Shown piece after piece: positions 24,886 through 32,125 of a stretch of 64,000 nucleotides of DNA. The stretch is from VXOI01 sp965261945. GTDB taxonomy: Bacteria; Chloroflexota; Dehalococcoidia; Lucifugimonadales; UBA3495. The notes under the pieces are model-generated. The model saw only the letters and a program-made list of their open reading frames with translations, was not told the DNA's origin and ran no database searches. The position numbers and the translations under genes are program-made. The stretch spans positions 372,001 through 436,000 of the forward strand of contig CBDHEF010000002.1 in the NCBI GenBank assembly GCA_965261945.1. Direction: 5' to 3'. Positions within the stretch are counted from its first letter, which is position 1. Each line of letters starts with the position of its first letter.

Positions 24886-25070
24886 GTAGGGGCGGGTTTC
24901 AAACCCGCCCCTACCAGTGGACCGCCCCTACCAGTGGACCGCCCCTACCAGTGGACCGCCCCTACCAGTGGACCGCCCCTACCAGTGGACCGCCCCTACC
25001 AGTGGACCGGACCGCCCGTGCGCCGGCTGGACCGCCCGTGCGCCGGCTGGACCGCCCGTGCGCCGGCGAG
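24886..25070. repeat. Compound minisatellite (17-bp and 20-bp units) with palindromic head
   Basis: A palindrome (GGGGCGGGTTTCAAACCCGC with flanks) at about 24889-24912 is followed by six copies of a 17-base unit (ACCGCCCCTACCAGTGG, copies spaced exactly 17 at 24914, 24931, 24948, 24965, 24982, 24999) and then three copies of a 20-base unit (ACCGCCCGTGCGCCGGCTGG) at 25011, 25031, 25051. Because 17 and 20 are not multiples of three, this is not a protein repeat. The first bases of both units (ACCGCCC) are shared, so the second may derive from the first. Confidence 0.85.
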
Positions 25071-25120
25071 TCCACCTGCAATGAAACGCTACCTGGCATA
25101 AATGCGCATTTCACCTTGGA

Positions 25121-25210
25121 TATGGTTTAGTACGCGCGGGGATAAGCCGACCGTGCTGGCAGTGTCCGACGCAGGAACCCAGTTTCCCCCGCAAACGCGG
25201 GGATAGACCT
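25121..25210 (+). CRISPR. CRISPR-like remnant: two type I-E-like repeats, one spacer
   Basis: Positions 25182-25210 contain GTTTCCCCCGCAAACGCGGG then GATAGACCT, which has the palindrome CCCCGC/GCGGGG and the GGGGATA-ACC end of type I-E repeats. Exactly 61 bases upstream, 25121-25149 matches its 3' half (CGCGGGGATA, then CC) while its 5' half is degenerate. The 32-base interval 25150-25181 would be a spacer, matching the 29+32 unit of type I-E arrays. No cas gene is in the window. Two repeats only, so this could be chance or a relic. Confidence 0.5.
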
Positions 25211-25229
25211 CGAATTCACCTAGCGGAGG

Positions 25230-26414
25230 ATGCTTTTGGTGTTGGATACCATGCGGCATCAAATCGAGCAGCTTCACGCCACGCCGCACAAGGCAATGGT
25301 AGTCGTCTCCGGCGCGGGAACCCAGGCCGTGGCCTGGTTGCTGGGAGTGAGCGGGGCATCACGGACGGTTCTGGAAGTCGTCGTTCCCTACGGGCGGCTG
25401 GCGATGCGGGACTTTCTCGGCTTCGAGCCAACCCAGTCGGCGGCGGCCGAGACCGCCCGCCAGATGGCGCAACGGGCCTTCCGGCGCGCGAGGGCGCAGC
25501 TTGAGGACGACTCCCCAGCCGTGGGCCTGGCCTGCGCTGCCGCCATTGCAACCGACCGCTACCGGCGGGGCGAGCATCGTGCCTTCGTGTCGGCGTGGGA
25601 TGCTGACGCCACCGCCACCTGGTCCCTCACCTTCCATAAGGGGTTGCGCGACCGGGCCGGCGAAGAGGATGTGGTGAGCCGCCTAATAGTGCAGGCCCTT
25701 TCGGAATTTTCAGGGCTGGGAGTTACTCCCTCTTCCCCCGGGGAAGTGTTGGGGTGGGGGCGTCTCCTGGGCCTGACCCCCGGAGACATCTTGGAATTGG
25801 AGCGTACCGAGCGGCCCGCTCCGCTGGAGCAACTGCTGGCTGGAGATGCCCGCTGGGTGGTGCGCCGGCCGGGGGGCGGGCTGGACGTCGAGGGAGATGT
25901 TCCGCCGGCGCTGTTGCCAGGCTCCTTTAACCCCTTGCATGAGGGCCACCGGGAAATGATGGCCGCCGCCGCCAGGATGATCGGCAATCCTGCCGCTTAC
26001 GAATTGTCGGTGGCAAACGTGGACAAGCCGCCGTTGGAAGAGGCCGAGGTTGTGCGGCGGTTGGCCCATTTCGGCCCAGACGATACCGTGGTGCTGACCC
26101 GCGCTGAGACTTTCCAGAAAAAGGCGGCGCTCTTTCCCGGCAGCGTATTCCTGCTGGGCTGGGATACGGCGGTGCGGCTGGTGGCCCCCCGCTACTACGG
26201 AGGGGATACTGCGATGCCTATGGCCCTGGCCGAAATGATGGCCGGCGGCGCCAGATTCCTCGTCGCCGGGCGAGCCGACGGCGGCGCCTTCCGAACCCTG
26301 GCCGACGTGGACGTTCCCGCCGGTTTCGCGCCCATGTTCACCGAGATACCGGAAAGCGAATTTCGGAGGGATGTTTCCTCTACCGAATTGCGAGAAGGAG
26401 GCAGACATGGCTAG
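25230..26414 (+). CDS. Fusion of CinA-C-like and NadD-like nucleotidyltransferase domains
   Basis: A 394-residue protein with two parts. Residues about 10-165 resemble the CinA C-terminal (NMN deamidase/PncC-like) fold: VSGAGTQAVAWLLGVSGASRTVLEVVVPYGRLAMRDFLG and VGLACAAAIATDR. Residues about 225-390 are an HxGH nucleotidyltransferase: LLPGSFNPLHEGHREMM, later VFLLGWDTAVRL and SSTELREG, the ISSTxIR equivalent. If both are active it could turn NMN to NaMN and adenylate it, but this is inference. The linker residues about 166-180 (GVTPSSPGEVLGWGR) come from an in-frame copy of the dispersed palindromic repeat. TTG start at 25230, GGAGGATGCTT just upstream. Confidence 0.7.
   Translation: MLLVLDTMRHQIEQLHATPHKAMVVVSGAGTQAVAWLLGVSGASRTVLEVVVPYGRLAMRDFLGFEPTQSAAAETARQMAQRAFRRARAQLEDDSPAVGLACAAAIATDRYRRGEHRAFVSAWDADATATWSLTFHKGLRDRAGEEDVVSRLIVQALSEFSGLGVTPSSPGEVLGWGRLLGLTPGDILELERTERPAPLEQLLAGDARWVVRRPGGGLDVEGDVPPALLPGSFNPLHEGHREMMAAAARMIGNPAAYELSVANVDKPPLEEAEVVRRLAHFGPDDTVVLTRAETFQKKAALFPGSVFLLGWDTAVRLVAPRYYGGDTAMPMALAEMMAGGARFLVAGRADGGAFRTLADVDVPAGFAPMFTEIPESEFRRDVSSTELREGGRHG
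25726..25763 (+). repeat. Dispersed palindromic repeat inside the CinA/NadD-like fusion gene
   Basis: ACTCCCTCTTCCCCCGGGGA followed by AGTGTTGGGGTGGGGGCG, a diverged copy that reads through in frame in the linker between the two domains. Confidence 0.7.
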
Positions 26415-27210
26415 GGACAGCTTTCCTACCGGGGTTGCCGAGCAACTGGGATGGTACGTGTATCGCCTGATTGACCCGCGCAATGGCGAAACTTTCTACG
26501 TCGGCAAGGGCAGAGGAAACCGGATTTTCGCCCATGCCAGGGGAGATTACAATTCCACGGTCAACCAAGGCGCACTTGCCTCGGATGAGGAAGACAATGA
26601 AGACGCATCCGAGTTGAAAATGAAACGGATCAATGAAATCAGAGCTTCCGGATTGGAGGTTGGTCACGTTGTCCACCGGCATGGGATCACGTGGGAAGAG
26701 GTTGCATACGAAGTCGAGGCCGCGCTAATCGACGCCTATCCCGGTCTGACCAACCTGGTGGAGGGCCACGGTTCAGGGAATTACGGGTCGAGGCACGTCG
26801 AGGAGATTGTCGCTCAATATGCCGCTGAGGAGTTCGTAGTCAGGGAAAGTCTGTTGCTGATTTTTATTGGCAGGTATCTTCGTGTCACGGGTGATCCTTA
26901 TGATTCGGTTCGGTGCCACTGGAGGTTAAATGTCGATAGGGCCCGAGACCGGTTGGTACTGGCCCAAGCCAATGGATTGGTAGTCGGAGCCTACCGCCCG
27001 TCGCAGTGGATGCCGGCCACCCGGGAGAATTTCCCAGGCCGGGTGGACGAAGACTTCGTAAGTCGTTCGACTGGTAAACCAACCCGTTGGGGCTTCTGTG
27101 GCGAACCGGCAGAGACTGAAGTTTGGAGCCTATACGTAGGGAAGCGGGTGCCGGAGCAATACCGGCCCAGCCAGAATCCGGTGCGGTTCTGTGACCCCGA
27201 CGCTGCATAG
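26407..27210 (+). CDS. GIY-YIG-domain protein (LEM-3-like, COG3680 type)
   Basis: About 267 residues. The N-terminal 150 residues form a GIY-YIG-like nuclease domain of the LEM-3/COG3680 type: WYVYRLIDPRNGETFYVGKGRGNRIFAHA (the Y-V-Y ... Y-V-G pair), RINEIRASGLEVGHVVHRHG, the catalytic-Glu region YEVEAALIDAYPGLTNLVEGHGSG. The C-terminal 120 residues (about 150-267) are uncharacterised and also conserved-looking (SVRCHWRLNVDRAR, EVWSLYVGKRVP), resembling a PUA-like or EVE-like fold but I cannot show it. AAGGAGG upstream of the ATG at 26407; overlaps the fusion gene by eight bases. Confidence 0.75.
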   Translation: MARDSFPTGVAEQLGWYVYRLIDPRNGETFYVGKGRGNRIFAHARGDYNSTVNQGALASDEEDNEDASELKMKRINEIRASGLEVGHVVHRHGITWEEVAYEVEAALIDAYPGLTNLVEGHGSGNYGSRHVEEIVAQYAAEEFVVRESLLLIFIGRYLRVTGDPYDSVRCHWRLNVDRARDRLVLAQANGLVVGAYRPSQWMPATRENFPGRVDEDFVSRSTGKPTRWGFCGEPAETEVWSLYVGKRVPEQYRPSQNPVRFCDPDAA

Positions 27211-27236
27211 TGCCCTAAACCGCAAGGCGGTCTCAA

Positions 27237-27265
27237 TTGACACCCCCGTAGCCTGATGCTATAGT
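27237..27265 (+). promoter_or_regulatory. Promoter of the nuo operon
   Basis: TTGACA (27237-27242), exactly 17 bases, TATAGT (27260-27265): close to the sigma-70 consensus. Transcription would begin near 27272, leaving a leader of about 78 bases before nuoA. Confidence 0.75.
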
Positions 27266-27295
27266 CCCGTCCGCTGACAGAACCGATTCTTGGAG

Positions 27296-27326
27296 CGAAA
27301 CGCGGCGTTTTCGGGACTGCGTTTCG
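27296..27326 (+). promoter_or_regulatory. Stem-loop in the nuo leader
   Basis: CGAAACGC (27296-27303) and GCGTTTCG (27319-27326) form a perfect 8-bp stem with a 15-base loop in the predicted 5' leader, ending 24 bases before the nuoA ATG. No T-tract follows, so it is not a terminator; it may affect mRNA stability. Confidence 0.4.
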
Positions 27327-27349
27327 AGTGCGGATAAGTCTTCTTGCCT

Positions 27350-27745
27350 ATGTTGCTCCAAGTCTTTAATCCAGAAGTTTTTACCGAGAACTGGACGGCG
27401 GTGGCCGTTTCGGCATTGGTCGTTTCAGTTGCCATTATCGGTATGTTCACGGCTTCGCGGGTGCTGTCGGCGCGGCGGTCGTCCGATGTCAAGCTGACGA
27501 CCTATGAATGCGGGATTCCGGCTACGCCCTATATCTGGTCAAACATCAACGTCCGCTTTTATGTGTTTGCCATACTGTTCCTGATTTTCGATGTGGAGGC
27601 GGTGTTCCTGTTCCCCTGGGCGGTGATATTCCTGCAAGATCAGGTGACGTCCTTGCCCTTCTATGCCATGATGCTGTTCCTCGCGGTGCTGGGATTCGCC
27701 ATCGTTTATGCTTGGCGGAAAGGGGTTCTCGAATGGCAGAAATAG
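27350..27745 (+). CDS. nuoA: NADH-quinone oxidoreductase subunit A
   Basis: A 131-residue membrane subunit of complex I with three hydrophobic segments. The middle loop LTTYECGIPATPYIWSNINVRFYVFAILFLIFDVEAVFLFPWAV is diagnostic of NuoA (ECG, and the FD-E in the second helix). ATG at 27350; a TTG two codons upstream is unlikely. It opens the operon, behind a consensus-like promoter, and overlaps nuoB by 13 bases. Confidence 0.95.
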   Translation: MLLQVFNPEVFTENWTAVAVSALVVSVAIIGMFTASRVLSARRSSDVKLTTYECGIPATPYIWSNINVRFYVFAILFLIFDVEAVFLFPWAVIFLQDQVTSLPFYAMMLFLAVLGFAIVYAWRKGVLEWQK

Positions 27746-28323
27746 TTTCTGTCCCCATCAAACCCGGAACAGGCACGGGGTTGGTTCCTGTCCAAATCGA
27801 ACTGGGAACCGGCAACCGGCCCGGCCCGAGCCTCTTTGACCAGATGGTGGGGTCCCGGGCGCCCGGGGTTATCACGACCACCACTGACCATCTCTTCGCC
27901 ATGGCCCGCAAGTCGTCGCTGTGGACGCTTAGCTTCGGCTTGGCCTGCTGCGCCATTGAGATGATTTCCACCTACATGGCCCACCACGACTTCGACCGCT
28001 TCGGGGTGGTCACCTGGCCCTCGCCGCGCCAGTCGGACGTGATGATTGTGGCGGGCACGGTGGTCAAAAAGATGGCCGAGCCCATCCGCCTGCTTTACGA
28101 ACAAATGCCGGAACCCAAGTGGGTTATCGCAATGGGCAGTTGCGCCACCAATGGCGGGCCGTACTACCGTTCCTATTCTGTTGTGATGGGCGTTGACCAT
28201 ATTATCCCGGTGGATGTGTACGTTCCGGGATGCCCACCCCGCCCCGAGGCGCTGCTGTACGGCATCCTGAAGCTCCAGGAAAAAATCATGCAGGACGCCG
28301 GTTCTCCGGCGAAATCAGGATAG
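27733..28323 (+). CDS. nuoB: NADH-quinone oxidoreductase subunit B (cluster N2)
   Basis: A 196-residue peripheral subunit that binds cluster N2. The four ligand cysteines are in GLACCAIEM, GSCATNGG and VPGCPPRPEALLYG. The first 35 residues (MAEIVSVPIKPGTGTGLVPVQ and onward) are a Pro/Gly/Thr-rich extension not found in most NuoB. ATG at 27733 lies inside the end of nuoA; the stop TAG shares its G with the GTG of nuoC (TAGTG), so translation of A, B and C is coupled. Confidence 0.95.
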   Translation: MAEIVSVPIKPGTGTGLVPVQIELGTGNRPGPSLFDQMVGSRAPGVITTTTDHLFAMARKSSLWTLSFGLACCAIEMISTYMAHHDFDRFGVVTWPSPRQSDVMIVAGTVVKKMAEPIRLLYEQMPEPKWVIAMGSCATNGGPYYRSYSVVMGVDHIIPVDVYVPGCPPRPEALLYGILKLQEKIMQDAGSPAKSG

Positions 28324-29000
28324 TGGCGGAATCCCCCGCGCAAAACCAGGCAAGTCAAACCCGGAGGGCCGGGTTGCCTGAGGAAGCGGTCGCAGAGGAA
28401 CTGGCGCCGGGTTCAAGCTCTTCGGGAGAGGAGTTGGAGACGGAAGGGCCGGACCTCAGTTCCTTGGGCCCCGATGCGCGCGCATTGCTGGACTCGGCCC
28501 TCGAAGTGCTGTATGCGTATGAGCCGCAGCCGGGGACCCTCGGTGACCTACCTCAGCTCACCGTTGACCGCAGCAACATCGTGGAGGTTTGCCGCGCCGT
28601 GAAGGAGGATGAGCGAATCGGGGCCAAGATGCTGCTGTGTCTGGCCGCCGTAGACTACCCTCCTGCGGGCGCTGCCTCACAAGGCGGGCGTCATGCCGCT
28701 CCCGCCGCGCCTGAGGAGGATGTCGAATCAGGCGGACGAATGCAGGTGGTCTACTTCCTACAGTCGCTGGAGCCGGAGCGTACCCTGGTTCTCAAGACCG
28801 AGGCCCCCTACGACGACTTGGTGGTGCCGTCGGTCACTTCGTTATGGCGGGCCGCAGATTGGCACGAGCGCGAGGCCCACGACCTTTTCGGCGTGTTCTT
28901 CGAGGGCCACCCCGATCTCGCGCCCCTGTTGCTGTATGACGATTTCGAGGGATACCCTGGCCGCAAGGATTTCCCATTTAACGAGTACCGAGAGTTTTAG
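28323..29000 (+). CDS. nuoC: NADH-quinone oxidoreductase subunit C
   Basis: A 225-residue 30-kDa subunit. The signature is in DWHEREAHDLFGVFFEGHPDLAPLLLYDDFEGYPGRKDFPF near the C-terminus. Two unusual stretches: an acidic, Ser/Glu-rich N-terminal extension of about 55 residues, and an Ala/Gly/His-rich insert of about 25 residues (AGAASQGGRHAAPAAPEED) in the middle of the conserved fold. The GTG start at 28323 overlaps the nuoB stop. It is not fused to nuoD. Two small genes and a repeat separate it from nuoD. Confidence 0.92.
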   Translation: MAESPAQNQASQTRRAGLPEEAVAEELAPGSSSSGEELETEGPDLSSLGPDARALLDSALEVLYAYEPQPGTLGDLPQLTVDRSNIVEVCRAVKEDERIGAKMLLCLAAVDYPPAGAASQGGRHAAPAAPEEDVESGGRMQVVYFLQSLEPERTLVLKTEAPYDDLVVPSVTSLWRAADWHEREAHDLFGVFFEGHPDLAPLLLYDDFEGYPGRKDFPFNEYREF

Positions 29001-29002
29001 AA

Positions 29003-29066
29003 TTGTTCCCTCTTCCTTCGATTATTTCCTCCTCCTCAGGGGATGAGACAGGGTGAGGGTGCAGGT
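29003..29066 (+). repeat. Dispersed palindromic repeat downstream of nuoC
   Basis: A longer, interrupted copy: TTGTTCCCTCTTCCTTCGAT, then TTCCTCCTCCTCAGGGGATG and AGACAGGGTGAGGG. It contains the ATG proposed for the first HicB-like gene. Confidence 0.65.
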
Positions 29067-29414
29067 GACGGCGAAGTGGAACGCCTGACATTGACGGCAC
29101 GGGTGGAGCAGGATGACACCGGGTCTTTAGCCGGTGACCTTATACCCGGAAAGGCTTGGTATGTGGCTCGAATCGACGGTCCCGAATCCGTATGGGGACA
29201 GGTGCGGGGCGAGGGGGATTCGCCCGGCGCGGCCCAGGAAGAACTGATTCAGGCAATGATATCCTGGATTTCCAACCACGATAGCTCGGACAGCATGGCC
29301 GGAGCACTGGCAGAGGCCGGGTTCCCGGAAATTGACGACGATACTGAACTGGAACTGGAATTCGCCGACTTTGCGGCAGACGTGTCCGATGAGGAACCGG
29401 AGCAGGATGGTTGA
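29043..29414 (+). CDS. Small HicB-like protein A inside the nuo operon
   Basis: About 123 residues, acidic. The part KAWYVARIDGPESVWGQVRGEGDSPGAAQEELIQAMISWISN resembles the HicB-like fold (a beta strand, then G-x-S/T-P-x-E-A helix) and ends with SMAGALAEAGF, matching LDEALIEAGF in the next gene; the two look like tandem paralogues. The ATG at 29043 lies in the dispersed repeat; a GTG at 29076 is a possible start if the repeat-encoded residues are not translated. No HicA-like toxin is adjacent. The acidic C-terminus (EEPEQDG) overlaps the next gene by eight bases. Function unknown. Confidence 0.6.
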   Translation: MRQGEGAGDGEVERLTLTARVEQDDTGSLAGDLIPGKAWYVARIDGPESVWGQVRGEGDSPGAAQEELIQAMISWISNHDSSDSMAGALAEAGFPEIDDDTELELEFADFAADVSDEEPEQDG

Positions 29415-29742
29415 AGATCCAGGTCAGTACAATGGCCAGTACACAGAGGATGCCGGAGACGGAGGTTCCGAAAGGGACAGGATCGTCTACCGGATTGAGG
29501 AATCGAGGGTGGGAAGTTCCTTCCAGGCGGTTTGCCCGGAACTGCTGATTACGGCCTTCGGCAACACTCCTCAGGAAGCCCGCAATGCGTTGCGCCAGCA
29601 GGTAGCCGAATACTTGGAAGACTGCGATAATCTGGGTGCGCTGGACGAGGCGCTGATAGAGGCCGGCTTTTACTTCGATGGTGATGTCTGGATGAGCAAC
29701 GAAGTCAAGCCGGTGGAAGGGCCGGACATAACGATATTCTAG
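29407..29742 (+). CDS. Small HicB-like protein B inside the nuo operon
   Basis: A 111-residue protein. RIEESRVGSSFQAVCPELLITAFGNTPQEARNALRQQVAEYLEDC fits the HicB antitoxin-like domain ('y.a..Pel.g..t.G.T.eEA..nl...v..yl'), without the C-terminal DNA-binding helix-turn-helix or ribbon-helix-helix that true HicB antitoxins have. It ends VEGPDITIF. AGGAT lies just before the ATG at 29407, which is inside gene A. A dispersed repeat separates it from nuoD. No partner toxin is visible. It could be a remnant of a toxin-antitoxin unit or an accessory protein; I cannot tell. Confidence 0.6.
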   Translation: MVEDPGQYNGQYTEDAGDGGSERDRIVYRIEESRVGSSFQAVCPELLITAFGNTPQEARNALRQQVAEYLEDCDNLGALDEALIEAGFYFDGDVWMSNEVKPVEGPDITIF

Positions 29743-29751
29743 GGAAGGGAA

Positions 29752-29790
29752 CGCCCTCACCCAAACCCTCTCCCCCCGGAGAGGGGATTT
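29752..29790 (+). repeat. Dispersed palindromic repeat upstream of nuoD (inverse orientation)
   Basis: CGCCCTCACCCAAACCCTCT, then CCCCCCGGAGAGGGGATTT. The last arm, GGAGAGGGG, ends four bases before the nuoD ATG and acts as its only SD-like site. Confidence 0.75.
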
Positions 29791-30963
29791 ATGGGATTGA
29801 CGCGAAAAATGGCAACCAGGTTTAATGCCTACGGCGCAGGAACCGGCAACGTGATTGCCAACGCCGAACCAATCGAAATGCTGCTCAATATGGGCCCGCA
29901 GCATCCCTCGACTCATGGCGTTTTTCGCATGGTGCTTTGGGTGGACGGGGAAAAAATTGTGGACATCGTTCCCCACATCGGCTATCTGCATCGCGGGTCA
30001 GAGAAGCTTTGCGAGGGCGAGCAGTACCACCAGGTGATTACGCTGTTCGACCGGCTGGACTACATCGCCAACTTCAACAACGAGCATGTCTACGTCCGGG
30101 CCGTCGAAAAGCTGATGGGGCTGGAGGTGCCGGAACGAGCCGAGTACATCCGGGTTATCCTGTGCGAATTGAACCGCATAGCCAGTCACCTTCTGTTCAT
30201 CGCCACCATGGGCCTCGATGCCGGGGCAATGACGCCCTCCATGTTCTGCTTCCGTGGAAGGGAACGCATCCAGGCTCTGTTCGAGGCGGTCTCCGGCGCC
30301 CGGATGATGCACAACTACTTCCGGGTCGGCGGCCTCAAGGAGGACGTGCCGGAAGACTTTCTGCCTCACCTCAGGGAGTTGCTACCACTGATTCGTGAAG
30401 ACCTGGAAGAGTCGGACAAGTTGCTCAGCTTCAACGAGATATTTCTGGCGCGGCTGAAAGACATCTCCCCGGTTACGGCGGAAGACGCCGTGGACTTCGG
30501 ACTGACCGGCCCCTGCCTGCGGGCCTCGGGCGTTGACTACGACGTGCGCAAGGCTGCGCCGTACTCGATTTACGACCGTTTCGACTTTGAAGTGCCAATT
30601 GGCCTTGATGGAGACTGCTGGGACCGCTACTATCTGCGGGTTCAGGAATGCTACGAGTCCATACGCATCATCGAGCAGGCGATGGAGCAGATGCCCGCCG
30701 AGGGGAATGTGGTGTCCTCCCTGGGACGCCGTCTGATTCGTCCGCCCGCGGGCGAGGTGTACGTGCGGGCCGAGAATCCCCGGGGCGAGATTGGCGTGTA
30801 CCTGGTCAGCGACGGCTCCGACCGGCCCTATCGCCTGAAGGTGCGGCCGCCGTCCTTCTGCAATCTCTCTGCGATTCGTCACATGCTCATTAATACCTGG
30901 GTGGCCGATTCGGTGGTAATACTGGGGTCACTGGACATTGTCATGGGCGAGGTTGACCGCTGA
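29791..30963 (+). CDS. nuoD: NADH-quinone oxidoreductase subunit D
   Basis: A 390-residue 49-kDa subunit that forms the quinone site with NuoB. MLLNMGPQHPSTHGVFRMVL and IVPHIGYLHRGSEKLCEG are the conserved N-terminal blocks; YDVRKAAPYSIYDRFDFEVPIG, then GEVYVRAENPRGEIGVYLVSDGSDRPYRLKVRPPSFCNLSAI and SLDIVMGEVDR close the family. The last arginine DR is typical. ATG at 29791 with SD from the preceding repeat; a second ATG at 29809 would shorten it by six residues. Its TGA overlaps the nuoH start (TGATG). Confidence 0.96.
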   Translation: MGLTRKMATRFNAYGAGTGNVIANAEPIEMLLNMGPQHPSTHGVFRMVLWVDGEKIVDIVPHIGYLHRGSEKLCEGEQYHQVITLFDRLDYIANFNNEHVYVRAVEKLMGLEVPERAEYIRVILCELNRIASHLLFIATMGLDAGAMTPSMFCFRGRERIQALFEAVSGARMMHNYFRVGGLKEDVPEDFLPHLRELLPLIREDLEESDKLLSFNEIFLARLKDISPVTAEDAVDFGLTGPCLRASGVDYDVRKAAPYSIYDRFDFEVPIGLDGDCWDRYYLRVQECYESIRIIEQAMEQMPAEGNVVSSLGRRLIRPPAGEVYVRAENPRGEIGVYLVSDGSDRPYRLKVRPPSFCNLSAIRHMLINTWVADSVVILGSLDIVMGEVDR

Positions 30964-32120
30964 TGCCGGGCCTGTTGTTCATAAGCTGGGCCGACTTCGG
31001 CTGGATTGCGCTGGGCCTCTTCCTGATGTTCAATGCGCTGTCCATCATCGTGCTGTCTCTGACCTGGCTGGAGCGCAAGGCGCTGGGGCGTCTGCAACGC
31101 AGGCTGGGCCCGACCCGCAGCGGTCCCATGGGACTGATGCAGCCCGTCGCCGATGCCATCAAGCTGATAATCAAGGAAGACATAATCCCGACATCGTCGG
31201 AGAAGGCCATTTTCTGGGGCGCTCCGCTCATAGTGATGATATCGGCTTTCATGATCTGGGTAACCATTCCCGGCGCCCAGAACGCCGTTATCAAGAACCT
31301 GGAATTGGGACTGTTCTACATCATTGCCTTTTCGGTTGTTGGCATCCTGGGGCTGGTGCTGGCGGGCTGGGGGTCGGCCAACAAGTACGGCACCCTGGGC
31401 GGACTGCGCGCCGCTGCGCAACTGGTCAGCTACGAAATCCCCATAATCATGGTCGCCGTGTCGGTGGCGATGCTGGCGCAGTCGCTGGACCTGCGGGTAA
31501 TTGTGGCGCAGCAGAGCAGTTATCCCTTCGTGCTGGTGCAGCCGCTGGGGTTGGTGGTTTTCTTCATCGCCGGGCTGGCTGAGGTGGGCCGGACGCCCTT
31601 CGACATCTATTTCGCCGAGTCGGAGATTGTTGGCGGGCCCTTCGTTGAGTATAGCGGCGCCCACTGGTCAGTGTTCTTCCTTGCCGAATACATCAACACC
31701 TTCGCTGTCGCCGCGCTGACCGTCATCCTGTTCTTCGGCGGCTGGCTGGGGCCGGGGCTGTCGGGCTACTGGGCGCTGATCTGGTTCCTGCTCAAGGTCT
31801 ACATCGTGATATTGGTGATATTCTGGATACGGGGCACCTTCCCGCGTTTGCGCATCGACCAGTTGATGGCCTTCGCGTGGAAGGTGATTGTCCCTCTGTC
31901 GTTCCTGACCGTCGTGATGACTGCCGTCTACCAGTTCTACGGGTGGCCGGCTTGGTCGCTGACACTGATGTCGCTGGCCGGTCTGTTGCTGGTGGGCTAC
32001 GCAATATACCGCCGGATGGCCGGCCCCGCCAGCCGGGTGGCCCAAGTCAAGGCGCGCCAGGAGGCGCTGATGGCCTCACGCAGGAACCGTGCGGAGCCCG
32101 CTGGGGAACGGAGGAACTAG
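30963..32120 (+). CDS. nuoH: NADH-quinone oxidoreductase subunit H
   Basis: A 385-residue membrane subunit at the interface with the quinone site, about eight hydrophobic segments. Signatures: WLERKALGRLQRRLGPTRSGPMGLMQPVADAIKLIIKEDIIP and AGLAEVGRTPFDIYFAESEIVGGPFVEYSG, the two conserved loops with the charged residues of proton translocation. Ends with a basic cytoplasmic tail (AQVKARQEALMASRRNR). The ATG at 30963 overlaps the nuoD stop; nuoI follows after five bases. Confidence 0.96.
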   Translation: MPGLLFISWADFGWIALGLFLMFNALSIIVLSLTWLERKALGRLQRRLGPTRSGPMGLMQPVADAIKLIIKEDIIPTSSEKAIFWGAPLIVMISAFMIWVTIPGAQNAVIKNLELGLFYIIAFSVVGILGLVLAGWGSANKYGTLGGLRAAAQLVSYEIPIIMVAVSVAMLAQSLDLRVIVAQQSSYPFVLVQPLGLVVFFIAGLAEVGRTPFDIYFAESEIVGGPFVEYSGAHWSVFFLAEYINTFAVAALTVILFFGGWLGPGLSGYWALIWFLLKVYIVILVIFWIRGTFPRLRIDQLMAFAWKVIVPLSFLTVVMTAVYQFYGWPAWSLTLMSLAGLLLVGYAIYRRMAGPASRVAQVKARQEALMASRRNRAEPAGERRN

Positions 32121-32125
32121 AAATC

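Noticed and set aside
24832..25130. Two overlapping Pro/Trp/Arg-rich frames across the minisatellite
   Set aside because: The unit lengths of 17 and 20 change the frame at each copy, so the apparent repeats in protein are an effect of DNA repetition.
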